The translations under genes and the position numbers were made by a program. Below the pieces are notes generated by a model, which was not told the DNA's origin, did not search any database, and worked only from the letters and a program-made list of their open reading frames with translations. Positions 24,501 to 37,620 of a DNA stretch of 64,000 nt are shown here, piece by piece. Every line of letters starts with the position of its first letter. Positions within the stretch are counted from its first letter, which is position 1. The stretch spans positions 21,767,364 through 21,831,363 of the forward strand of contig NC_079975.1 of NCBI RefSeq assembly GCF_029852145.1. The letters are read 5' to 3'. Source of the DNA: Microplitis mediator. Taxonomy: Eukaryota; Arthropoda; Insecta; Hymenoptera; Braconidae.

Positions 24501-27500
24501 CATAAAACTCGAATTTCCATAGCGATTTCGCGATTTTATTCCAATGTACCAAGATTTCTAAAATAATGGTAAAGTTGTAGGTCTCCCCCATTTGAAATTG
24601 ACTAAAAAATACATTTCTGTGAGTCACCCCGTGAGAATCACCTACTTTGTGGCATGAATATTATCTTAAACTCGACAACACATAAAACTCGAATTTCCAT
24701 AGCGATTTCGCGATTCTATTCCAATGTACCAAGATTTCTAAAATAATGGTAAAGTTGTAGGTCTCCCCCATTTGAAATTGACTAAAAAATACATTTCTGT
24801 GAGTCACCCCGTGAGAATCACCTACTTTGTGGCATGAATATTATCTTAAACTCGACAACACATAAAACTCGAATTTCCATAGCGATTTCGCGATTCTATT
24901 CCAATGTACCAAGATTTCAAAAATAATGGTAAAGTTGTAGGTCTCCCCCATTTGAAATTGACTAAAAAATACATTTCTGTGAGTCACCCCGTGAGAATCA
25001 CCTACTTTGTGGCATGAATATTATCTTAAACTCGACAACACATAAAACTCGAATTTCCATAGTGACGTCGCGATTCTATTCCAATGTACCAAGATTTTAA
25101 AAATAATGGTAAAGTTGTAGGTCTCCCCCATTTGAAATTGACTAAAAACTACATTTCTGTGAGTCACCCCGTGAGAATCACCTACTTTTTGGCATGAATA
25201 TTATCTTAAACTCGACAACACATGAAACTCGAATTTCCATAGTGACGTCGCGATTCTATTCCAATGTACCAAGATTTTAAAAATAATGGTAAAGTTGTAG
25301 GTCTCCCCCATTTGAAATTGACTAAAAACTACATTTCTGTGAGTCACCCCGTGAGAATCACCTACTTTGTGGCATGAATATTATCTTAAACTCGACAACA
25401 CATAAAACTCGAATTTCCATAGCGATTTCGCGATTTTATTCCAATGTACCAAGATTTTAAAAATAATGGTAAAGTTGTAGGTCTCCCCCATTTGAAATTG
25501 ACTAAAAACTACATTTCTGTGAGTCACCCCGTGAGAATCACCTACTTTGTGGCATGAATATTATCTTAAACTCGACAACACATAAAACTCGAATTTCCAT
25601 AGTGGTTTCGCGATTTCATTCCAAAGTACCAATATTTCAAAAATAATGGTAAAGTTGTAGGTCTTCCCCATTTGAAATTGACTAAAAAATACATTTCTGT
25701 CAGTCACCCCGTAAGAATCACCTACTTTGTGGCATGAATATTATTTTAAACTCGACAACACATGAAACCCGAATTTCCAGAGTGATGTCGCGATTTTATT
25801 CCAAAGTACCAAGATTTCGAAAATAATGGTAAAGTTGTAGGTCTCCCCCATTTGAAATTGACTAAAAACTACATTTCTGTGAGTCACCCCGTAAGAATCA
25901 CCTACTTTGTGGCATGAATATTATCTTAAACTCGACAACACATGAAACTCGAATTTCCATAGTGACGTCGCGATTCTATTCCAATGTACCAAGATTTCTA
26001 AAATAATGGTAAAGTTGTAGGTCTCCCCCATTTGAAATTGACTAAAAAATACATTTCTGTGAGTCACCCCGTGAGAATCACCTACTTTGTGGCATGAATA
26101 TTATTTTAAACTCGACAACACATGAAACTCGAATTTCCAGAGTGATGTCGCGATTTTATTCCAAAGTACCAAGATTTCGAAAATAATGGTAAAGTTGTAG
26201 GTCTTCCCCATTTGAAATTGACTAAGAAATACATTTCTGTGAGTCACCCCGTGAGAATCACCTACTTTGTGGCATGAATATTATTTTAAACTCGACAACA
26301 CATTAAACCCGAATTTCCAGAGTGATGTCGCGATTTTATTCCAATGTACCAAGATTTCTAAAATAATGGTAAAGTTGTAGGTCTCCCCCATTTGAAATTG
26401 ACTAAAAAATACATTTCTGTGAGTCACCCCGTGAGAATCACCTACTTTGTGGCATGAATATTATCTTAAACTCGACAACACATAAAACTCGAATTTCCAT
26501 AGCGATTTCGCGATTTTCTTCCAATGTACCAAGATTTCAAAAATAATGGTAAAGTTGTAGGTCTCCCCCATTTGAAATTGACTAAAAAATACATTTCTGT
26601 GAGTCACCCCGTGAGAATCACCTACTTTGTGGCATGAATATTATCTTAAACTCGACAACACATAAAACTCGAATTTCCATAGCGATTTCGCGATTCTATT
26701 CCAATGTACCAAGATTTCAAAAATAATGGTAAAGTTGTAGGTCTCCCCCATTTGAAATTGACTAAAAACTACATTTCTGTGAGTCACCCCGTGAGAATCA
26801 CCTACTTTTTGGCATGAATATTATCTTAAACTCGACAACACATGAAACTCGAATTTCCATAGTGACGTCGCGATTCTATTCCAATGTACCAAGATTTCTA
26901 AAATAATGGTAAAGTTGTAGGTCTCCCCCATTTGAAATTGACTAAAAAATACATTTCTGTGAGTCACCCCGTGAGAATCACCTACTTTGTGGCATGAATA
27001 TTATCTTAAACTCGACAACACATAAAACTCGAATTTCCATAGCGATTTCGCGATTTTATTCCAATGTACCAAGATTTTAAAAATAATGGTAAAGTTGTAG
27101 GTCTCCCCCATTTGAAATTGACTAAGAAATACATTTCTGTGAGTCACCCCGTGAGAATCACCTACTTTGTGGCATGAATATTATTTTAAACTCGACAACA
27201 CATGAAACCCGAATTTCCAGAGTGATGTCGCGATTTTATTCCAATGTACCAAGATTTCAAAAATAATGGTAAAGTTGTAGGTCTCCCCCATTTGAAATTG
27301 ACTAAAAACTACATTTCTGTGAGTCACCCCGTGAGAATCACCTACTTTGTGGCATGAATATTATCTTAAACTCGACAACACATAAAACTCGAATTTCCAT
27401 AGCGATTTCGCGATTTTATTCCAATGTACCAAGATTTTAAAAATAATGGTAAAGTTGTAGGTCTCCCCCATTTGAAATTGACTAAAAACTACATTTCTGT

Positions 27501-30500
27501 GAGTCACCCCGTGAGAATCACCTACTTTGTGGCATGAATATTATTTTAAACTCGACAACACATGAAACTCGAATTTCCATAGCGATTTCGCGATTTTCTT
27601 CCAATGTACCAAGATTTCAAAAATAATGGTAAAGTTGTAGGTCTCCCCCATTTGAAATTGACTAAAAACTACATTTCTGTGAGTCACCCCGTAAGAATCA
27701 CCTACTTTGTGGCATGAATATTATCTTAAACTCGACAACACATGAAACTCGAATTTCCAGAGTGATGTCGCGATTCTATTCCAATGTACCAAGATTTCAA
27801 AAATAATGGTAAAGTTGTAGTTCTTCCCCATTTGAAATTGACTAAGAAATACATTTCTGTGAGTCACCCCGTGAGAATCACCTACTTTGTGGCATGAATA
27901 TTATCTTAAACTCGACAACACATAAAACTCGAATTTCCATAGTGATTTCGCGATTTCATTCCAAAGTACCAAGATTTCGAAAATAATGGTAAAGTTGTAG
28001 GTCTCCCCCATTTGAAATTGACTAAAAACTACATTTCTGTGAGTCACCCCGTAAGAATCACCTACTTTGTGGCATGAATATTATCTTAAACTCGACAACA
28101 CATGAAACTCGAATTTCCATAGTGACGTCGCGATTCTATTCCAATGTACCAAGATTTCTAAAATAATGGTAAAGTTGTAGGTCTCCCCCATTTGAAATTG
28201 ACTAAAAAATACATTTCTGTGAGTCACCCCGTGAGAATCACCTACTTTGTGGCATGAATATTATCTTAAACTCGACAACACATAAAACTCGAATTTCCAT
28301 AGCGATTTCGCGATTTTATTCCAATGTACCAAGATTTCTAAAATAATGGTAAAGTTGTAGGTCTCCCCCATTTGAAATTGACTAAAAAATACATTTCTGT
28401 GAGTCACCCCGTGAGAATCACCTACTTTGTGGCATGAATATTATCTTAAACTCGACAACACATAAAACTCGAATTTCCATAGCGATTTCGCGATTCTATT
28501 CCAATGTACCAAGATTTCAAAAATAATGGTAAAGTTGTAGGTCTCCCCCATTTGAAATTGACTAAAAACTACATTTCTGTGAGTCACCCCGTGAGAATCA
28601 CCTACTTTGTGGCATGAATATTATCTTAAACTCGACAACACATAAAACTCGAATTTCCATAGCGATTTCGCGATTTTCTTCCAATGTACCAAGATTTCAA
28701 AAATAATGGTAAAGTTGTAGGTCTCCCCCATTTGAAATTGACTAAAAAATACATTTCTGTGAGTCACCCCGTGAGAATCACCTACTTTGTGGCATGAATA
28801 TTATTTTAAACTCGACAACACATGAAACTCGAATTTCCAGAGTGATGTCGCGATTTTATTCCAAAGTACCAAGATTTCGAAAATAATGGTAAAGTTGTAG
28901 GTCTTCCCCATTTGAAATTGACTAAGAAATACATTTCTGTGAGTCACCCCGTGAGAATCACCTACTTTGTGGCATGAATATTATTTTAAACTCGACAACA
29001 CATGAAACCCGAATTTCCAGAGTGATGTCGCGATTTTATTCCAAAGTACCAAGATTTCAAAAATAATGGTAAAGTTGTAGGTCTCCCCCATTTGAAATTG
29101 ACTAAAAAATACATTTCTGTGAGTCACCCCGTGAGAATCACCTACTTTGTGGCATGAATATTATCTTAAACTCGACAACACATAAAACTCGAATTTCCAT
29201 AGCGATTTCGCGATTTTCTTCCAATGTACCAAGATTTCAAAAATAATGGTAAAGTTGTAGGTCTCCCCCATTTGAAATTGACTAAAAACTACATTTCTGT
29301 GAGTCACCCCGTGAGAATCACCTACTTTTTGGCATGAATATTATCTTAAACTCGACAACACATGAAACTCGAATTTCCATAGTGACGTCGCGATTCTATT
29401 CCAATGTACCAAGATTTCTAAAATAATGGTAAAGTTGTAGGTCTCCCCCATTTGAAATTGACTAAAAAATACATTTCTGTGAGTCACCCCGTGAGAATCA
29501 CCTACTTTGTGGCATGAATATTATCTTAAACTCGACAACACATAAAACTCGAATTTCCATAGCGATTTCGCGATTTTCTTCCAATGTACCAAGATTTCAA
29601 AAATAATGGTAAAGTTGTAGGTCTCCCCCATTTGAAATTGACTAAAAACTACATTTCTGTGAGTCACCCCGTGAGAATCACCTACTTTTTGGCATGAATA
29701 TTATCTTAAACTCGACAACACATGAAACTCGAATTTCCATAGTGACGTCGCGATTCTATTCTAATGTACCAAGATTTCTAAAATAATGGTAAAGTTGTAG
29801 GTCTCCCCCATTTGAAATTGACTAAAAAATACATTTCTGTGAGTCACCCCGTGAGAATCACCTACTTTGTGGCATGAATATTATCTTAAACTCGACAACA
29901 CATAAAACTCGAATTTCCATAGCGATTTCGCGATTTTATTCCAATGTACCAAGATTTCTAAAATAATGGTAAAGTTGTAGGTCTCCCCCATTTGAAATTG
30001 ACTAAAAAATACATTTCTGTGAGTCACCCCGTGAGAATCACCTACTTTGTGGCATGAATATTATCTTAAACTCGACAACACATAAAACTCGAATTTCCAT
30101 AGCGATTTCGCGATTCTATTCCAATGTACCAAGATTTCAAAAATAATGGTAAAGTTGTAGGTCTCCCCCATTTGAAATTGACTAAAAACTACATTTCTGT
30201 GAGTCACCCCGTGAGAATCACCTACTTTGTGGCATGAATATTATCTTAAACTCGACAACACATAAAACTCGAATTTCCATAGCGATTTCGCGATTTTCTT
30301 CCAATGTACCAAGATTTCAAAAATAATGGTAAAGTTGTAGGTCTCCCCCATTTGAAATTGACTAAAAACTACATTTCTGTGAGTCACCCCGTGAGAATCA
30401 CCTACTTTTTGGCATGAATATTATCTTAAACTCGACAACACATGAAACTCGAATTTCCATAGTGACGTCGCGATTCTATTCTAATGTACCAAGATTTCTA

Positions 30501-33500
30501 AAATAATGGTAAAGTTGTAGGTCTCCCCCATTTGAAATTGACTAAAAAATACATTTCTGTGAGTCACCCCGTGAGAATCACCTACTTTGTGGCATGAATA
30601 TTATCTTAAACTCGACAACACATAAAACTCGAATTTCCATAGCGATTTCGCGATTTTCTTCCAATGTACCAAGATTTCAAAAATAATGGTAAAGTTGTAG
30701 GTCTCCCCCATTTGAAATTGACTAAAAACTACATTTCTGTGAGTCACCCCGTGAGAATCACCTACTTTGTGGCATGAATATTATCTTAAACTCGACAACA
30801 CATAAAACTCGAATTTCCATAGCGATTTCGCGATTTTATTCCAATGTACCAAGATTTCTAAAATAATGGTAAAGTTGTAGGTCTCCCCCATTTGAAATTG
30901 ACTAAAAAATACATTTCTGTGAGTCACCCCGTGAGAATCACCTACTTTGTGGCATGAATATTATCTTAAACTCGACAACACATAAAACTCGAATTTCCAT
31001 AGCGATTTCGCGATTTTCTTCCAATGTACCAAGATTTCAAAAATAATGGTAAAGTTGTAGGTCTCCCCCATTTGAAATTGACTAAAAAATACATTTCTGT
31101 GAGTCACCCCGTGAGAATCACCTACTTTGTGGCATGAATATTATTTTAAACTCGACAACACATGAAACTCGAATTTCCAGAGTGATGTCGCGATTTTATT
31201 CCAAAGTACCAAGATTTCGAAAATAATGGTAAAGTTGTAGGTCTTCCCCATTTGAAATTGACTAAGAAATACATTTCTGTGAGTCACCCCGTGAGAATCA
31301 CCTACTTTGTGGCATGAATATTATCTTAAACTCGACAACACATAAAACTCGAATTTCCATAGCGATTTCGCGATTTTCTTCCAATGTACCAAGATTTCAA
31401 AAATAATGGTAAAGTTGTAGGTCTCCCCCATTTGAAATTGACTAAAAAATACATTTCTGTGAGTCACCCCGTAAGAATCACCTACTTTGTGGCATGAATA
31501 TTATCTTAAACTCGACAACACATAAAACTCGAATTTCCATAGCGATTTCGCGATTTTCTTCCAATGTACCAAGATTTCAAAAATAATGGTAAAGTTGTAG
31601 GTCTCCCCCATTTGAAATTGACTAAAAAATACAATTCTGTGAGTCACCCCGTGAGAATCACCTACTTTGTGGCATGAATATTATCTTAAACTCGACAACA
31701 CATAAAACTCGAATTTCCATAGCGATTTCGCGATTTTATTCCAATGTACCAAGATTTCTAAAATAATGGTAAAGTTGTAGGTCTCCCCCATTCGAAATTG
31801 ACTAAAAAATACATTTCTGTGAGTCACCCCGTGAGAATCACCTACTTTGTGGCATGAATATTATCTTAAACTCGACAACACATGAAACTCGAATTTCCAT
31901 AGTGACGTCGCGATTCTATTCCAATGTACCAAGATTTCTAAAATAATGGTAAAGTTGTAGGTCTCCCCCATTTGAAATTGACTAAAAAATACATTTCTGT
32001 GAGTCACCCCGTGAGAATCACCTACTTTGTGGCATGAATGTTATCTTAAACTCGACAACACATAAAACTCGAATTTCCATAGCGATTTCGCGATTTTATT
32101 CCAATGTACCAAGATTTTAAAAATAATGGTAAAGTTGTAGGTCTCCCCCATTTGAAATTGACTAAAAAATACATTTCTGTGAGTCACCCCGTGAGAATCA
32201 CCTACTTTGTGGCATGAATGGTATCTTAAACTCGACAACACATAAAACTCGAATTTCCATAGCGATTTCGCGATTTTATTCCAATGTACCAAGATTTTAA
32301 AAATAATGGTAAAGTTGTAGGTCTCCCCCATTTGAAATTGACTAAAAAATACATTTCTGTGAGTCACCCCGTGAGAATCACCTACTTTGTGGCATGAATG
32401 TTATCTTAAACTCGACAACACATAAAACTCGAATTTCCATAGCGATTTCGCGATTTTATTCCAATGTACCAAGATTTTAAAAATAATGGTAAAGTTGTAG
32501 GTCTCCCCCATTCGAAATTGACTAAAAAATACATTTCTGTGAGTCACCCCGTGAGAATCACCTACTTTGTGGCATGAATATTATCTTAAACTCGACAACA
32601 CATGAAACTCGAATTTCCATAGTGACGTCGCGATTCTATTCCAATGTACCAAGATTTCTAAAATAATGGTAAAGTTGTAGGTCTCCCCCATTTGAAATTG
32701 ACTAAAAAATACATTTCTGTGAGTCACCCCGTGAGAATCACCTACTTTGTGGCATGAATGTTATCTTAAACTCGACAACACATAAAACTCGAATTTCCAT
32801 AGCGATTTCGCGATTTTATTCCAATGTACCAAGATTTTAAAAATAATGGTAAAGTTGTAGGTCTCCCCCATTTGAAATTGACTAAAAAATACATTTCTGT
32901 GAGTCACCCCGTGAGAATCACCTACTTTGTGGCATGAATGTTATCTTAAACTCGACAACACATAAAACTCGAATTTCCATAGCGATTTCGCGATTTTATT
33001 CCAATGTACCAAGATTTTAAAAATAATGGTAAAGTTGTAAGTCTCCCCCATTCGAAATTGACTAAAAAATACATTTCTGTGAGTCACCCCGTGAGAATCA
33101 CCTACTTTGTGGCATGAATATTATCTTAAACTCGACAACACATGAAACTCGAATTTCCATAGTGACGTCGCGATTCTATTCCAATGTACCAAGATTTCTA
33201 AAATAATGGTAAAGTTGTAGGTCTCCCCCATTTGAAATTGACTAAAAAATACATTTCTGTGAGTCACCCCGTGAGAATCACCTACTTTGTGGCATGAATG
33301 TTATCTTAAACTCGACAACACATAAAACTCGAATTTCCATAGCGATTTCGCGATTTTATTCCAATGTACCAAGATTTTAAAAATAATGGTAAAGTTGTAG
33401 GTCTCCCCCATTTGAAATTGACTAAAAAATACATTTCTGTGAGTCACCCCGTGAGAATCACCTACTTTGTGGCATGAATGTTATCTTAAACTCGACAACA

Positions 33501-34380
33501 CATAAAACTCGAATTTCCATAGCGATTTCGCGATTTTATTCCAATGTACCAATATTTCAAAAATAATGGTAAAGTTGTAGGTCTCCCCCATCTGAAATTG
33601 ACTAAAAACTACATTTCTGTGAGTCACCCCGTGAGAATCACCTACTTTTTGGCATGAATATTATCTTAAACTCGACAACACATAAAACTCGAATTTCCAT
33701 AGCGATTTCGCGATTTTATTCCAATGTACCAATATTTCAAAAATAATGGTAAAGTTGTAGGTCTCCCCCATCTGAAATTGACTAAAAACTACATTTCTGT
33801 GAGTCACCCCGTGAGAATCACCTACTTTGTGGCATGAATATTATCTTAAACTCGACAACACATAAAACTCGAATTTCCATAGTGATTTCGCGATTTCATT
33901 CCAAAGTACCAATATTTCAAAAATAATGGTAAAGTTGTAGGTCTCCCCCATTTGAAATTGACTAAAAAATACATTTCTGTGAGTCACCCCGTGAGAATCA
34001 CCTACTTTGTGGCATGAATGTTATCTTAAACTCGACAACACATAAAACTCGAATTTCCATAGCGATTTCGCGATTTTATTCCAATGTACCAATATTTCAA
34101 AAATAATGGTAAAGTTGTAGGTCTCCCCCATCTGAAATTGACTAAAAACTACATTTCTGTGAGTCACCCCGTGAGAATCACCTACTTTGTGGCATGAATA
34201 TTATCTTAAACTCGACAACACATAAAACTCGAATTTCCATAGCGATTTCGCGATTTTATTCCAATGTACCAATATTTCAAAAATAATGGTAAAGTTGTAG
34301 GTCTCCCCCATCTGAAATTGACTAAAAACTACATTTCTGTGAGTCACCCCGTGAGAATCACCTACTTTGTGGCATGAATA

Positions 34381-37300
34381 TTATCTTAAACTCGACAACA
34401 CATAAAACTCGAATTTCCATAGTGATTTCGCGATTTCATTCCAAAGTACCAATATTTCAAAAATAATGGTAAAGTTGTAGGTCTTCCCCATTTGAAATTG
34501 ACTAAAAACTACATTTCTGTGAGTCACCCCGTGAGAATCACCTACTTTTTGGCATGAATATTATCTTAAACTCGACAACACATGAAACTCGAATTTCCAT
34601 AGTGATTTCGCGATTTCATTCCAAAGTACCAATATTTCAAAAATAATGGTAAAGTTGTAGGTCTCCCCCATTTGAAATTGACTAAAAACTACATTTCTGT
34701 GAGTCACCCCGTGAGAATCACCTACTTTGTGGCATGAATATTATCTTAAACTCGACAACACATAAAACTCGAATTTCCATAGCGATTTCGCGATTCTATT
34801 CCAATTTACCAAGATTTTAAAAATAATGGTAAAGTTGTAGGTCTCCCCCATTTGAAATTGACTAAAAAATACATTTCTGTGAGTCACCCCGTGAGAATCA
34901 CCTACTTTGTGGCATGAATATTATCTTAAACTCGACAACACATAAAACTCGAATTTCCATAGCGATTTCGCGATTCTATTCCAATGTACCAAGATTTTAA
35001 AAATAATGGTAAAGTTGTAGGTCTCCCCCATTTGAAATTGACTAAAAAATACATTTCTGTGAGTCACCCCGTGAGAATCACCTACTTTGTGGCATGAATA
35101 TTATCTTAAACTCGACAACACATAAAACTCGAATTTCCATAGCGATTTCGCGATTCTATTCCAATGTACCAAGATTTTAAAAATAATGGTAAAGTTGTAG
35201 GTCTCCCCCATTTGAAATTGACTAAAAAATACATTTCTGTGAGTCACCCCGTGAGAATCACCTACTTTGTGGCATGAATATTATCTTAAACTCGACAACA
35301 CATAAAACTCGAATTTCCATAGCGATTTCGCGATTCTATTCCAATGTACCAAGATTTCTAAAATAATGGTAAAGTTGTAGGTCTCCCCCATTTGAAATTG
35401 ACTAAAAAATACATTTCTGTGAGTCACCCCGTGAGAATCACCTACTTTGTGGCATGAATATTATCTTAAACTCGACAACACATGAAACTCGAATTTCCAT
35501 AGTGACGTCGCGATTCTATTCCAATGTACCAAGATTTCTAAAATAATGGTAAAGTTGTAGGTCTCCCCCATTTGAAATTGACTAAAAAATACATTTCTGT
35601 GAGTCACCCCGTGAGAATCACCTACTTTGTGGCATGAATGTTATCTTAAACTCGACAACACATGAAACTCGAATTTCCATAGCGATTTCGCGATTTTATT
35701 CCAATGTACCAAGATTTCTAAAATAATGGTAAAGTTGTAGGTCTCCCCCATTTGAAATTGACTAAAAAATACATTTCTGTGAGTCACCCCGTGAGAATCA
35801 CCTACTTTGTGGCATGAATATTATCTTAAACTCGACAACACATGAAACTCGAATTTCCATAGTGACGTCGCGATTCTATTCCAATGTACCAAGATTTCTA
35901 AAATAATGGTAAAGTTGTAGGTCTCCCCCATTTGAAATTGACTAAAAAATACATTTCTGTGAGTCACCCCGTGAGAATCACCTACTTTGTGGCATGAATA
36001 TTATCTTAAACTCGACAACACATGAAACTCGAATTTCCATAGTGACGTCGCGATTCTATTCCAATGTACCAAGATTTCTAAAATAATGGTAAAGTTGTAG
36101 GTCTCCCCCATTTGAAATTGACTAAAAAATACATTTCTGTGAGTCACCCCGTGAGAATCACCTACTTTGTGGCATGAATATTATCTTAAACTCGACAACA
36201 CATAAAACTCGAATTTCCATAGTGATTTCGCGATTTCATTCCAAAGTACCAATATTTCAAAAATAATGGTAAAGTTGTAGGTCTTCCCCATTTGAAATTG
36301 ACTAAAAACTACATTTCTGTGAGTCACCCCGTGAGAATCACCTACTTTTTGGCATGAATATTATCTTAAACTCGACAACACATGAAACTCGAATTTCCAT
36401 AGTGATTTCGCGATTTCATTCCAAAGTACCAATATTTCAAAAATAATGGTAAAGTTGTAGGTCTCCCCCATTTGAAATTGACTAAAAACTACATTTCTGT
36501 GAGTCACCCCGTGAGAATCACCTACTTTGTGGCATGAATATTATCTTAAACTCGACAACACATAAAACTCGAATTTCCATAGCGATTTCGCGATTCTATT
36601 CCAATTTACCAAGATTTTAAAAATAATGGTAAAGTTGTAGGTCTCCCCCATTTGAAATTGACTAAAAAATACATTTCTGTGAGTCACCCCGTGAGAATCA
36701 CCTACTTTGTGGCATGAATATTATCTTAAACTCGACAACACATAAAACTCGAATTTCCATAGCGATTTCGCGATTCTATTCCAATGTACCAAGATTTTAA
36801 AAATAATGGTAAAGTTGTAGGTCTCCCCCATTTGAAATTGACTAAAAAATACATTTCTGTGAGTCACCCCGTGAGAATCACCTACTTTGTGGCATGAATA
36901 TTATCTTAAACTCGACAACACATAAAACTCGAATTTCCATAGCGATTTCGCGATTCTATTCCAATGTACCAAGATTTCTAAAATAATGGTAAAGTTGTAG
37001 GTCTCCCCCATTTGAAATTGACTAAAAAATACATTTCTGTGAGTCACCCCGTGAGAATCACCTACTTTGTGGCATGAATATTATCTTAAACTCGACAACA
37101 CATGAAACTCGAATTTCCATAGTGACGTCGCGATTCTATTCCAATGTACCAAGATTTCTAAAATAATGGTAAAGTTGTAGGTCTCCCCCATTTGAAATTG
37201 ACTAAAAAATACATTTCTGTGAGTCACCCCGTGAGAATCACCTACTTTGTGGCATGAATGTTATCTTAAACTCGACAACACATGAAACTCGAATTTCCAT

Positions 37301-37620
37301 AGCGATTTCGCGATTTTATTCCAATGTACCAAGATTTCTAAAATAATGGTAAAGTTGTAGGTCTCCCCCATTTGAAATTGACTAAAAAATACATTTCTGT
37401 GAGTCACCCCGTGAGAATCACCTACTTTGTGGCATGAATATTATCTTAAACTCGACAACACATGAAACTCGAATTTCCATAGTGACGTCGCGATTCTATT
37501 CCAATGTACCAAGATTTCTAAAATAATGGTAAAGTTGTAGGTCTCCCCCATTTGAAATTGACTAAAAAATACATTTCTGTGAGTCACCCCGTGAGAATCA
37601 CCTACTTTGTGGCATGAATG
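34381..37620 (+). repeat. Higher-order repeat: 10-monomer block followed by a 9-monomer derivative
   Basis: The series beginning at 34381 (agtgatttcg with gtcttcccca; then catgaaactc with agtgatttcg; then the private ccaatttacc) restarts at 36181. The private ccaatttacc is at 34801 and again at 36601, exactly 1800 bp apart. The second block lacks one ttttaa-type monomer, so it is 9 units long. This is the expected trace of unequal exchange. Confidence 0.8.

Noticed and set aside
32041..32367. 108-codon minus-strand frame inside the satellite
   Set aside because: It is two satellite monomers read through where one stop is mutated; the 60-residue unit repeats itself, and neighbouring monomers keep the stop.
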